A stretch of DNA of 63,313 nucleotides from Paenibacillus pinistramenti. Its GTDB lineage: Bacteria; Bacillota; Bacilli; Paenibacillales; Paenibacillaceae. Position numbers and translations under genes: made by a program. The notes beneath the pieces are model-generated. The model did not search any database. It was not told the origin of the DNA and saw nothing but the letters and a program-made list of their open reading frames with translations. The DNA lies in NCBI RefSeq assembly GCF_005869875.1, contig NZ_VAWG01000017.1, forward strand, positions 1-63,313, written 5' to 3'. Positions 26,270 to 35,620 of the stretch are shown piece by piece (position 1 is the stretch's first letter; every line of letters begins with the position of its first letter).

Positions 26270-28465
26270 ATGGACATGAATCAAAGGCGTCTGGACGCCT
26301 TGATGCGGCAAATCGCTGAAATGAGTAAAACGGTGGCTTATGATCCGGTGTTGGACTATCGCCTACAGAAGCTGAAAGCCAGTATGTCGGATCCGCTACA
26401 TAAGGTCGTAGTCGCGGGACATTTCTCATCCGGGAAATCCACATTTCTGAATGCGCTTATGGGAGCCAAAGTTTTAATCTCCAGATCCGGAGAGACGACC
26501 TCCTGCGCCACCCGCGTGTTTCCGGTGCCGCCAGACCACGAGCTGGCATACTCGCTTCGGGTTCATTATCGGGACGGACACGTCGAGTCGGGCAAGATCG
26601 GCGCAGGCAATTTCGTCCTGCTGGACGCCACGACGCTTCATGGGACACAGGGACGTGTGGCCGACATTAAGCTGGTCGATATTTTTCACCCGCTGCCGGT
26701 CGAGGCCGAACGGATCTGCTTTGTGGATACGCCGGGCGGCAACGGGATGACGCCCCACTTGTTCGATGCGACAAGAGAGGAAATACAGTCGGCTTCGGCC
26801 ATCGTTTTCATGATGTCCGACCGGGGGATTACCGCTTATGATGGCGAGCTCATCCAATACATACGGAAGTACCAGGAACGTGTTTTCTTCGTTGTGAATC
26901 AAGTGGACCGGGTCGAACCGGATGAACGCAAAGAGCTGCTGGATGCGGTAGCTGGCAATCTGCAATCGATCTTCGGCCTTGAGCAAGCGCCCCAGGTGTG
27001 GGGGTTGTCCTCGTCCCAGGCACTGGAGGCCAAACTATCGGGCGATGCCAAGCTGCTGTCCGACTCAGGGTTCGCTTCGTTCGAGCGGCAGTTGACCGAC
27101 TATTTCTCGACATCCGCGTTAGTCGGGGATTACATCGGTAGCCTCGAGAAGACCGCAGCCGAAATTGGCGAGGAGCTTGCCGAGTTGCAGGCCGAGGCGG
27201 TGGCAAAGCTTCAACAGCAGCAGGAGTTGGATGATTTAAATCTCAAACGGAAGCTGCTTTTACTCCGCGGCAAGTTCCGTAAGCTTGAGCATGAGGCACG
27301 GAATTACATCGAAGCCGACACGACGCAGCTGCTGGACAGCCTGGATGCGAAGATGACGGAATGGGTGGCCGCAACGTATCAGCCCTTTTCGTCCCAACTG
27401 TTGGCCCGTACCGAGAAGCTGAGCGTCGAGCTTAGGTCCATGTATAAGGAATACGGATCCGATATCTCCATCCTGTTCGAACAGATCGAAACTCGGATCA
27501 ACCGGTACGACACCGAAACGCACGAGCACTTCGGACAGGCCTTCGTTTCCTTTGCCCGGATGGTCGATCGGGATCTCGCCGAAATGGCGCAGGCGATACC
27601 GAAACGAAACCAGGAGCTGATCGAGCTGTTGCTGCGTTTTCAACTGGATGCGTCCGGGAACGGCCAGCCGTTCGGGAGACTGATCAAATCGCTGCAGGCG
27701 CATTCGTTCTCGTTCAAGCCAATCGCCTTGCGAGAATTCCACAAGGAATTCACGCAGCTGCGGCAATTGCAAGGCAGCATCGTCAAGCTGGAAACGGAGT
27801 CGACGGACCTGTTCTCGGCGGTCCCCGTGATCGAACGGCAGCTGGAGAGCAAGAACAACCGCATGAACGCCATACCCGCGGAGCAGAAACGCGACATCGA
27901 GCGTGAAGGGAGCATGCCGGATGTTGAACGCTGGACGGAGGAAGTAGAGGTCGCGCGAAAATCTTACAGCGGGTTTGGCCTGAGGGACGCTCTCTTCGGC
28001 AAGAAGACCGAAACGAGGAACCGAAGCGACGACAGCGCGCGACGCCGGTGGCAAGCGAAATTGGAGGATATTGAGAAACGCTATAAAGAGGAGCTTGTCC
28101 ATCTACACGATGAGGCCATGGAGCTCAGAGGCCGGATCGATTCGACGAAGCGCTTGGCGGTTCAATTCAAGCGGCAGGCCGATGAGGTTCGCCGGCAGGT
28201 GGACGAGAAGTTTCTTCAGGATATCGTTCCGGGGCTGCAACGGTCTTACCGGCAGCATGCCAATCTCATCAATGCCCAGGCCGGGAAGTATCTGGAGCAG
28301 ACTGCCTTGTACGCCGTCTCGGAATGCGGGAACGAATTGCAGCAGGACAGGGCCGTCGTTACAACGATGGTCAGCACGGAAATCAGATGGAAGCAGGAAG
28401 AGGAGGAGCGGCGACTAATGGGAGCCGGCTCAACCCGAATGGTGAAGGAGGAGAGTCGTCCATGA
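26270..28465 (+). CDS. Dynamin-like GTPase 1
   Basis: This is a 731-aa large GTPase. G1 is GHFSSGKST near residue 50, G3 is DTPGGNGM near 153, and G4 is NQVDR near 209, followed by long helical segments as expected for the stalk of bacterial dynamin-like proteins. Such proteins remodel membranes, and some (B. subtilis DynA, LeoA-type and Eleos systems) protect against phage. The start is ATG 26270 with GGGAG upstream; an in-frame TTG at 26249 lacks support. It overlaps the next gene by 4 bp. The operon is visibly richer in GC than the rest of the window. Confidence 0.85.
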   Translation: MDMNQRRLDALMRQIAEMSKTVAYDPVLDYRLQKLKASMSDPLHKVVVAGHFSSGKSTFLNALMGAKVLISRSGETTSCATRVFPVPPDHELAYSLRVHYRDGHVESGKIGAGNFVLLDATTLHGTQGRVADIKLVDIFHPLPVEAERICFVDTPGGNGMTPHLFDATREEIQSASAIVFMMSDRGITAYDGELIQYIRKYQERVFFVVNQVDRVEPDERKELLDAVAGNLQSIFGLEQAPQVWGLSSSQALEAKLSGDAKLLSDSGFASFERQLTDYFSTSALVGDYIGSLEKTAAEIGEELAELQAEAVAKLQQQQELDDLNLKRKLLLLRGKFRKLEHEARNYIEADTTQLLDSLDAKMTEWVAATYQPFSSQLLARTEKLSVELRSMYKEYGSDISILFEQIETRINRYDTETHEHFGQAFVSFARMVDRDLAEMAQAIPKRNQELIELLLRFQLDASGNGQPFGRLIKSLQAHSFSFKPIALREFHKEFTQLRQLQGSIVKLETESTDLFSAVPVIERQLESKNNRMNAIPAEQKRDIEREGSMPDVERWTEEVEVARKSYSGFGLRDALFGKKTETRNRSDDSARRRWQAKLEDIEKRYKEELVHLHDEAMELRGRIDSTKRLAVQFKRQADEVRRQVDEKFLQDIVPGLQRSYRQHANLINAQAGKYLEQTALYAVSECGNELQQDRAVVTTMVSTEIRWKQEEEERRLMGAGSTRMVKEESRP

Positions 28466-30723
28466 TCGAATCGCGGCAGCGATTTCGCGACAAAATCGAC
28501 AACGTAAAGCAGGTGCTGACCGAGCATCTTGACTACGCCCGGCAGGTAACGGACCGCCTTGCCGTTCATTTGGATATGAAGAACGAGATGCAGGACCTGG
28601 AGCAGCTGCACGCCAATCTGGTGAAGGGCCGGTTTGAAATCATAGTGGTGGGCGAATTCAGCACGGGCAAATCAACGTTCATCAATGCGCTCATCGGCCG
28701 AAAGGTGCTTCCGAGCAAAGCCCAGCCCACGACGGCGACGGTCAACTACATCCGTCATTACTCCGAGAACCCCAACCGGTCGGAGGAAGCGGTAGTCTTT
28801 TTCGAGGACGGCCGAAGCGAGCGGGTTCCCTTCGACCAACTGGAACAGTACGTCACCGAGATGAGCACGAAATTCTCCGTGGTCGAGGAGATCAAGCATG
28901 TGGATCTGTATGTCGATTCGGCTTATCTTGAGGATGGGGTCGTAATCGTCGACACGCCGGGCATGCAGAGCCTCCATAAGAAGCACGATGAGATTACGCG
29001 CAAGCAGATCGCTGTCTCGAATGCCAGCATCTTTCTGTTCAACATCAACCACGCCGCCACCCGGACGGAGTTTATTTTCATCTCGGATATACAGAAATCG
29101 CTGGATCGCATCTTCTTCGTAGCGAACCGCTGCGATGAGGTCGATACGAGCGAGCAATCGGTGGAATCGGTCGTCTTATCGATCGAGGATAAGCTCAAGC
29201 GAAACGATTATTTTCAAGTGGATCCGAAGTTTTCGAGCGTGTATGCGGTAAGCGCGGCCAAAGCGCTGCAGAAGCGGATCGGGGGCGTGTTTGCGACGGG
29301 CAAGGACGAGCATGACGCTTCCCGGTTCTGGGCGTTTGAAGAAAAATTGTGGGTGTATCTGACGCAGGGCGAGAAGGCGCGGGAAATGCTCGTTCAACCG
29401 CTGCATCGCATGGAGGGCTTCTACCAGAATCTGCTTGCCAGCATGCAGGAGAACATTCAACTGCTGAACGGGGAACTGAATCTGGACGAGATCCGCGAGA
29501 AGGTCGAGCAGCTGCGGCAGCAGATCGACACCCGGCGAATGGCCCTGAACGATGAGAAGGAGAGGCTCTACCTGCAGCTGAAAGACTTGAAAGACTGCTT
29601 CCGCAAGGAATACGAGGCTGAGGTGGACGGAGTCGGGCGCGTTCTAAAGCGGGAGTCGGAGATTCATCATCTTGAGGATTACGAGGAGCACCGGGAGCAA
29701 ATTTTGGGCCATATCCGAAGCGCGTACAATGACTGTATCCGGAAGATGACGGACCGCTTCAAGGACCGGCTGGCGGGTCTTGTCGTGAAGTACGCCGACC
29801 GGTTCGACGAGGAGCTATCGGACAAGCTCGGCACCTGGAACGGACAGGCCGGCCTGGATGTGACGCTTCGGGCCTTTAAAGCCAGAGGCAACGCTGAGCT
29901 CGAGAAGCTGAACCAGGAAAAGGAAGAGATCCGCCAGGAAATCGGACATGCCCAGAGCCAGCAGGATAGACAAGTCAAGGCGATCACCGACGATCACTAT
30001 AACCGGCAGCTCGAGAATCTTAGGCAGCGGGAGGAGCAGATCTATCAGCACCGTCTTCAAATGATCAAGCATCAATTCGACGCCGAGCCTCTTACAATGG
30101 AGAAATCGGAACGTCGTGAACGCGAAGGTCTTTTCGGCAAAATGAAGGATATGCTGAGTGGCCGGGAAGAGATCAAAGTGACGGTTAAAAATCCGGATCG
30201 CGCCGCGCTTGCCGAGGCGATGAAACAATTGGAGGACCGATTCGAAGCCGCCATGAAAGAGCTGGACGGCCGAAAGCGTGTTCCGGGAGTGTCTCCGGAG
30301 GAAGCCAAACGCAGATTGGACGCCGCCGAGGCTAAAGAGCAGCAGCTGAAGGAGCAGTACAACAACGTCCGAGGCGAAATCATGAAGAAAACGCTGGAGG
30401 TCAACGAAAGACTGCTGGGGCAGGTAAAAGACGAAATTTTGCATGTCGTTGCCTCCGCCGGCCATCAGGCCAAGCGGGCGTACGACGGCGTAATTGCGGA
30501 TTTGCAGGCCGAACGGATGATGAACCACGCTTTCGATTTGCATATCCGGCAGCACGATCAGGAAATTGTGGCCATGGACGCCCGAATCAAGGAGCATGAG
30601 ATGCTGGTGCAGCAGAACCGGCAAAAACAAGAGGAGCTGCTTGCGCTGCTGGACGGGCTGCATCAGGAGCTGAACGTAAAAACAAAGGAAATCCGGCAGT
30701 TGTATGTTGAGCTCATTTCCTAG
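28462..30723 (+). CDS. Dynamin-like GTPase 2
   Basis: This 753-aa GTPase has GEFSTGKST (G1) near residue 64, DTPGMQS (G3) near 163 and NRCDEVD (G4) near 222. Very long coiled-coil-like stretches rich in Glu, Gln, Arg and Lys follow (for example EEIRQEIGHAQSQQDRQ and QRQEEQ-type repeats). The ATG overlaps the preceding stop (ATGA) with AAGGAGGAG upstream. The frame extends further upstream, but that part reads as low-complexity overlap with gene 1. It is diverged from GTPases 1 and 3, so a hetero-oligomer is more likely than simple gene amplification. Confidence 0.85.
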   Translation: MIESRQRFRDKIDNVKQVLTEHLDYARQVTDRLAVHLDMKNEMQDLEQLHANLVKGRFEIIVVGEFSTGKSTFINALIGRKVLPSKAQPTTATVNYIRHYSENPNRSEEAVVFFEDGRSERVPFDQLEQYVTEMSTKFSVVEEIKHVDLYVDSAYLEDGVVIVDTPGMQSLHKKHDEITRKQIAVSNASIFLFNINHAATRTEFIFISDIQKSLDRIFFVANRCDEVDTSEQSVESVVLSIEDKLKRNDYFQVDPKFSSVYAVSAAKALQKRIGGVFATGKDEHDASRFWAFEEKLWVYLTQGEKAREMLVQPLHRMEGFYQNLLASMQENIQLLNGELNLDEIREKVEQLRQQIDTRRMALNDEKERLYLQLKDLKDCFRKEYEAEVDGVGRVLKRESEIHHLEDYEEHREQILGHIRSAYNDCIRKMTDRFKDRLAGLVVKYADRFDEELSDKLGTWNGQAGLDVTLRAFKARGNAELEKLNQEKEEIRQEIGHAQSQQDRQVKAITDDHYNRQLENLRQREEQIYQHRLQMIKHQFDAEPLTMEKSERREREGLFGKMKDMLSGREEIKVTVKNPDRAALAEAMKQLEDRFEAAMKELDGRKRVPGVSPEEAKRRLDAAEAKEQQLKEQYNNVRGEIMKKTLEVNERLLGQVKDEILHVVASAGHQAKRAYDGVIADLQAERMMNHAFDLHIRQHDQEIVAMDARIKEHEMLVQQNRQKQEELLALLDGLHQELNVKTKEIRQLYVELIS

Positions 30724-30741
30724 CGAAAGGGAGAACCATAG

Positions 30742-33060
30742 ATGACCTTACAGAAGAAAATGGACGAGATCTTGACCGGGCTTCCGCTGAACGAAGCCCG
30801 GCAGGAGGAGATTGGCAGGCTGAAGGATACGTTTCTGAACCAATCGGTGCGGGTTGCATTTCTCGGACGGTTCAGCGCGGGAAAGTCCACGCTCATCAAC
30901 GCATTGGTCGGAAGGCCCGGGCTCTTGCCAACGAAGACGACGGTAACGACGGCGCTGCTCACGGAAATTGCGTCCGGCAGCCGGGATCGAGCTGTGCTTC
31001 GGCAGCTGGGCGGCGAGCAGGAAATCCCGGTCGACGCCATCGGACGATACACGCAGGACACCGAACGGATCGGCGAGATCGAATCGATGGCGATTACGCT
31101 CCAGGACAGTCTGCTTCCCACGGGGGTCATCATTTTGGATACGCCGGGCGAGAACTCCCAGCATGACAAGCATTACGAATTGGCTCATCGGGCGATTGCG
31201 GGTTGCGATGCGGCCGTATTCGTAATCGACAAGGCCTCGCTGACACAGGCGAATCTCCTGTATTTGCAGACGATCAGGCAATTCCAGCCCAATCTGATCT
31301 TCGTCCTGAATCAGATCGACCGCATTGTCCAGGCAGGAGAAGGGGAACGGTTGATCGACATTATTTCGCGGCTGGAGGACGAGCTGTCGGTATCGTTGGG
31401 AATGGAAGCGACCGTGTACGCGTTGTCGGCGAAGGAAGGTACGGGCGTCGATTTGTTCCGTACGCACCTCTTTCAACTCCTTGTGAACGAGGTCGACCGC
31501 TACAAGACCAAAACCGCCGAGTTCAGGCTTCATCGCCTGCTGTCCGACGCGGCCGTTGACTTCTCGAACGAAGAGAAGCTGTTTCAGGCTGCGCTTTCGG
31601 AAGGACGAGAAGGCGTCGAACGGTCGAAGGCGCTTCTGGAGAAGGAACGTACTCAAGTCATGCAGTTGATCGAGAAAGAAAAGACAAAGATGCTGGGCGA
31701 GTGGAAACAAATCCGTTCCGGACTGAAGGATAGCCTGCAGCAGTTGAATCTTCAGCTGAAGGAGGATGCGATTCGTCAGTCTCAGGCCGTATGCGACAGA
31801 GATTCTTCGCAGGCGGCCGGCTTGACGATCCAACAGACGATGCTGCGGGAGAAAAGCATGTTCGTCGAAGGTGCCATGCAGAGCATCCGCGAACGCTGCG
31901 CTAAGAATTTCGAGATTCAAACGGCTGAAATCGCTCATTCCGTTCAAGATCTTCAGGTTGCCGCCCCCGACTTGTCCGACCTGGAACACAGGCAACAGTT
32001 GAGTATGGCCTCCAAACTAGGCGAACTGATGAAGCTGAAGGAACGTTATGACGCACTGGACAGTCGGGCGCAAGCCGCAGGCGGACAGGATTCGAGCCCT
32101 GCCGAGATTCATGAAATCGAAGAGCAGGTGATCCGGATCAAGCAGCAACTGGACGCGGTTTATGTACCGTCGTACGTCGCTGCAGAAATAGGGAGTCCCA
32201 ACGCGTATAAAAAGCTGGGCAAGGATATCGGCAAGCTTGTGGATTGGGCCATGATCGTCGTACCGATTGCCGGCCAGACGACGGCTGCCAAAAAAATCGC
32301 GCAGGAAGGTCTGAAGGGCGTAACCAAAGAGGTGCTGAAGCAATCCGTCAAGGAAGCCGCACAGAATTCGGCCAAGCAGCTGATGAAGCCCGGCCAAATC
32401 ATCAAGCAGGATCCCGCAAATCCGATGCTCGATATGTTGAATCTCGCCAGCTTTGAAGGGATCGGCGAGAAAATCGGCGCGTACCTGGATGACGTCTATC
32501 AGAGCAGCCGCGTCGAAATGGTGGAGGACCCGGAATACCGTCGAATGTTCTTTAACCAGAAGCAGCAGCTGGAGCTGGAATTTTTGCAAAAGCAGCGTGT
32601 CTTGAAACAGGTGAAAGGAACGATTCAGGACCAGAAGCTGGCCGAGAGCAGACAGGCGTCCGAGAAGGCGCAGCTTGAGAATCTTCTGAGAAATAAGGAT
32701 ATTGCGATTCAGCAGCTGGAAGCCAAGCTGAAAGCGGAATGGGAAAGGGAGTCATTGCAGAAGCTCCGCAACAGCACCAAAGAGGTATTGTTCGCTTTTA
32801 TCGACCGCGAAACGGAGCTGCTCGACGCCTGGATCGAAGCACAGTCCGTGCTTACCCAATCCTCCTTGACGGATGGACTGCAAGCCTACTACAACGAGCA
32901 GTTCGACGCCATCGACACGCGTATCGGCGAGCTTCTTGAAGCGGATTCAGCACGCGAAGCGGATATCCTGCAGAAGCTGGCGGAGATACGGCGCAGCTTG
33001 CAATACTGCGAACGGATGAAGGGAGAGCTGGGCGTTGGAGAGAGCGTTGGCGTGGCTTGA
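30742..33060 (+). CDS. Dynamin-like GTPase 3
   Basis: This 772-aa GTPase has GRFSAGKST (G1) near residue 42, DTPGENSQHDK (G3) near 132 and NQIDRIV (G4) near 189. A hydrophobic patch within WAMIVVPIAGQTTAAKK around residue 500 is a candidate membrane-binding paddle, as found in bacterial dynamins. Coiled-coil segments lie on both sides of it. The start has AAGGGAG upstream. The 3' end overlaps the next reading frame by 26 bp. Confidence 0.85.
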   Translation: MTLQKKMDEILTGLPLNEARQEEIGRLKDTFLNQSVRVAFLGRFSAGKSTLINALVGRPGLLPTKTTVTTALLTEIASGSRDRAVLRQLGGEQEIPVDAIGRYTQDTERIGEIESMAITLQDSLLPTGVIILDTPGENSQHDKHYELAHRAIAGCDAAVFVIDKASLTQANLLYLQTIRQFQPNLIFVLNQIDRIVQAGEGERLIDIISRLEDELSVSLGMEATVYALSAKEGTGVDLFRTHLFQLLVNEVDRYKTKTAEFRLHRLLSDAAVDFSNEEKLFQAALSEGREGVERSKALLEKERTQVMQLIEKEKTKMLGEWKQIRSGLKDSLQQLNLQLKEDAIRQSQAVCDRDSSQAAGLTIQQTMLREKSMFVEGAMQSIRERCAKNFEIQTAEIAHSVQDLQVAAPDLSDLEHRQQLSMASKLGELMKLKERYDALDSRAQAAGGQDSSPAEIHEIEEQVIRIKQQLDAVYVPSYVAAEIGSPNAYKKLGKDIGKLVDWAMIVVPIAGQTTAAKKIAQEGLKGVTKEVLKQSVKEAAQNSAKQLMKPGQIIKQDPANPMLDMLNLASFEGIGEKIGAYLDDVYQSSRVEMVEDPEYRRMFFNQKQQLELEFLQKQRVLKQVKGTIQDQKLAESRQASEKAQLENLLRNKDIAIQQLEAKLKAEWERESLQKLRNSTKEVLFAFIDRETELLDAWIEAQSVLTQSSLTDGLQAYYNEQFDAIDTRIGELLEADSAREADILQKLAEIRRSLQYCERMKGELGVGESVGVA

Positions 33061-34372
33061 TGAGCGTCTGAGGCGAGGGCGTCTGGTAACGGACGAGGAG
33101 GAACGGTTAACCTCGGTTTGGTGTCATCTGGCAGTGGCAGCAGATCGGCTGCCGAATCACGCAAGAACTGATAGGGTAGCCGAGGCGGAGGCCGCCGCAG
33201 CATTGGAGAAGCAGGAAGATTATAATCCCGAGTCGGGCTCCTTTGACGATATTGATAGCCTTGGCCTGGATTTGGACTTCATCACCGATTCGCTAGAACG
33301 CATCGGTGTTCCCCGTGCCGATAATCGGGATCGTCTGGCTCCGCAATGCTTCAAGGCCGGTGCGGAGGACGAGTCAGCTTTGCATGTCGACCCTGCATGT
33401 ATGATTCGCGTGGTCGAAGTAGGCGGCCTGGACCCGTTCGGGCCGTTGAGACAGGTATTTTTGCACAAAACGTTCGCATTCCAATGGGAAGGGGTCTTTC
33501 CGGACGACTATTGCTTCGAGGATTGGCTAAGCGCGTTTCGGGGAACGTTGGAAATCGTCTATCACAACAAATATGCCGTCGTCTTCGGTAGCGGTTACGT
33601 CGGAACGCTCGACCTGCTCACGGCAGCGAATATGCAGGGTTTTGCCAGAAAGACCGAAGGCCGTGTACGTATCGGCGTCCCTTATCCACTGCTTATGTTG
33701 TATCCTTTGCGGTTATCGCTGTTAAATGAGAAAGACGAGGGCCTGGCCCTTCCTTCAATGCCGGAAGTGCTGCTAGTGAAGGACAACCTGACGCGCGGCA
33801 CAATTCGGTTGATCCAAGCGATGGAACCCCGCACACTGCTTGCGGAAGGGGCCACCGATTCTGCAGCCGTAAGGCTTTTGCAGGTCTATGCTCCTTATTC
33901 CTTCGGACTCTCCGATCTAAAACTTGACCGCTTTCTGCGGATGATTGATAACCTGCTCATTTCGTCCTCGGACACCCCAGTTGTAAGTGACGTTGCACGG
34001 GACACCTCGCCAGCGGCTGCCTTGCTGCCTTTAAAGCCTTCTCCGATCTGGAGAATCCGGTTTGCGGCGTGGCTCAAAAATCCAGAGCGCGACTGGGAGC
34101 GGTTCGAAGAGTCCTTTACCGAGTCTGTCGAATCGTTGTGCAACGAATGGTGGATCCATTCCGATCCTGACGATAGGAGAACGATAGGGTTGATGCTGTG
34201 TGTGGGTCACACGTACCAATCGGTTGTTGTGCCGCTGCTGACAGCGTGTTCCAAGGCATTTCTCAAGCGATTTCCCAACTACGAATCGGCACCGGAAGAG
34301 GAAAAGCAAAAGTTATTCGATACGGCCGAGCGTCATATAAGTCGTATCGTTATGGATTTGCGGAAAGTGTAA
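33035..34372 (+). CDS. Unrecognised protein of dynamin operon (445 aa)
   Basis: I do not recognise a domain. The protein is acidic near residues 60-85 and then has mixed alpha/beta character with many aromatic residues (FAFQWEGVFPDDYCFEDWL). It has no transmembrane segment and ends with a helical, Arg/Glu-rich tail. The likely start is TTG 33035 with AAGGGAGAG upstream, inside the end of GTPase 3, suggesting translational coupling. Its position after three dynamins suggests an adaptor, regulator or sensor for the GTPase complex (inference only). Confidence 0.65.
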   Translation: MERALAWLDERLRRGRLVTDEEERLTSVWCHLAVAADRLPNHARTDRVAEAEAAAALEKQEDYNPESGSFDDIDSLGLDLDFITDSLERIGVPRADNRDRLAPQCFKAGAEDESALHVDPACMIRVVEVGGLDPFGPLRQVFLHKTFAFQWEGVFPDDYCFEDWLSAFRGTLEIVYHNKYAVVFGSGYVGTLDLLTAANMQGFARKTEGRVRIGVPYPLLMLYPLRLSLLNEKDEGLALPSMPEVLLVKDNLTRGTIRLIQAMEPRTLLAEGATDSAAVRLLQVYAPYSFGLSDLKLDRFLRMIDNLLISSSDTPVVSDVARDTSPAAALLPLKPSPIWRIRFAAWLKNPERDWERFEESFTESVESLCNEWWIHSDPDDRRTIGLMLCVGHTYQSVVVPLLTACSKAFLKRFPNYESAPEEEKQKLFDTAERHISRIVMDLRKV

Positions 34373-34399
34373 TGGCGAAAGCCAGGAGGAATCGGATGG

Positions 34400-34765
34400 A
34401 TGCAGAAAAATGCGCTATTCTTATTGTGTGATTTGACAATGCTTGAGAAACTTTACTCCGAACTGGTCAAACAGATTCAGAACGAGCTTACGATGACAGT
34501 AGAGTCCGAATTGTCGGTTGAGCTGCATCGATTCGTTGCTGAAGCGGAGGAGCAGGATCCGGAACTTAAATGCTTCTTCGCGGTACAGCTTTATCTGGCC
34601 CTCGCGGCACGAAATTGGCGTCGAAGAGCACTTATCGACGATTTTATCTTCAGGTTATCGGCTCCTAAAGGCAGACAATCAGATTTTGCCAAACTGTTGA
34701 TTTCCAATTTGGAGAAGGACCCGGTCAGAATGGCCGGTTATGTGGAGGAGTTAAATCTTGCGTAA
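34400..34765 (+). CDS. Small helical protein of dynamin operon (121 aa)
   Basis: No known domain is seen. It is almost entirely predicted helix (MLEKLYSELVKQIQNEL onward, with an acidic patch EAEEQDPE). ATG 34400 is preceded by AGGAGG at 34384 with normal spacing. A nearby ATG at 34396 is out of frame and leads to an immediate stop. It overlaps the next gene by 8 bp. It may bridge the GTPases to the membrane protein encoded next. Confidence 0.6.
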   Translation: MQKNALFLLCDLTMLEKLYSELVKQIQNELTMTVESELSVELHRFVAEAEEQDPELKCFFAVQLYLALAARNWRRRALIDDFIFRLSAPKGRQSDFAKLLISNLEKDPVRMAGYVEELNLA

Positions 34766-35324
34766 ACTACCGATAATAGCTGCCATTGCAGCATGGCTGC
34801 CCTTCATTGCGTCAAGTCAAAAAGATGGCGTATGGGACAGCGTGTTCATCGTCGTTGGTGCGGTATTCGCCGTAATGTGTTACATGACCGCATCCGTGCT
34901 AATCGAATTGAGCGAGCGTCGCCTCGCGGACAGAAAGCAGGAGACCGTTCTGGTGCTTGAAGCCTTTACTACCATGTCGCAGCAGGCGGACAAGCAGTTG
35001 ACGATCCAACAGCAAGTACTCGCTGCTCTTGAGGCATTGGGCAAGAACGTTGACACAGTGGTTGCAAGACTGGATCAACAACATGAGGTTTTTGCAAACT
35101 TGGAGCAGGTGACTGAACAATTGCGTGGTTTGAAAGAGGTTTCGACAACGTTGGAAAGCAGTCACCAAGCATGGATCAATGTATCGCAGCAGGATCGGGC
35201 TAACCTGGAAAAGCAAACGGCAGTGCTAATGGACACGCTAGTGCAGACGACGGAGAGCAAGCATGCGGTGCGTGAGCGTCTGGTCCAGCTTCAGGAAAGC
35301 ATGCTGAAAAAGCTGGGCAAATAG
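34758..35324 (+). CDS. Membrane-anchored coiled-coil protein of dynamin operon
   Basis: This 188-aa protein has two N-terminal hydrophobic segments (about residues 4-18 and 28-48, for example VFIVVGAVFAVMCYM) followed by a long amphipathic coiled coil rich in Gln, Glu and Leu. The layout fits an inner-membrane anchor projecting a rod into the cytoplasm. It starts at TTG 34758 with GGAGGAG 7 nt upstream. As the last gene of the dynamin operon it could recruit the soluble GTPases to the membrane. No homologue with known function is recognised. Confidence 0.68.
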   Translation: MRKLPIIAAIAAWLPFIASSQKDGVWDSVFIVVGAVFAVMCYMTASVLIELSERRLADRKQETVLVLEAFTTMSQQADKQLTIQQQVLAALEALGKNVDTVVARLDQQHEVFANLEQVTEQLRGLKEVSTTLESSHQAWINVSQQDRANLEKQTAVLMDTLVQTTESKHAVRERLVQLQESMLKKLGK

Positions 35325-35620
35325 CCCGAGGAGCGACGCGGCTACGATAAGATCGTCCTCGCAAACGAGATGATGGATGGGGACATTTTGGGCACAAACG
35401 GGGGCGGAATGGATCCGGTTCAACCCGATTTGATCGGACTAACACTGAGAAAAGGCCCGCTATATCAGCATTCTCCGGACTCGAACCGACCCCAATCGAC
35501 CACTAACTCTGCTAGAGGTGAGGGGCGTTCGGTTGATGTAAAACTGATGTAAAACATCAACAGAAGCCATCGGAATTCAGCCAAATAGAAAAGAAGCCTG
35601 ATGGCAAAAAGCCCGTCTGA
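35325..35620. other. Intergenic region with perfect inverted repeat
   Basis: There is no gene. GTTGATGT (35532-35539) and ACATCAAC (35554-35561) form a perfect inverted repeat whose left arm begins two direct copies of TGATGTAAAAC. It lies just beyond the 3' end of the serine recombinase gene. It could be a terminator for that gene or part of an attachment site. No T-run-bearing terminator for operon 3 was seen. Confidence 0.4.

Noticed and set aside
30748..31995. Long minus-strand reading frame (about 415 codons) opposite the third dynamin gene; similar ones at 27260-28102 and 29815-30663
   Set aside because: They mirror well-supported GTPase genes in GC-rich DNA, lack ribosome sites and have Arg/Leu/His-rich nonsense-like composition.
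35468..35492. tRNA T-arm-like sequence on the minus strand (GGTTCGAGTCC)
   Set aside because: The rest of a cloverleaf is not found on either side and the stem pairs poorly, so no tRNA or tRNA att site is claimed.
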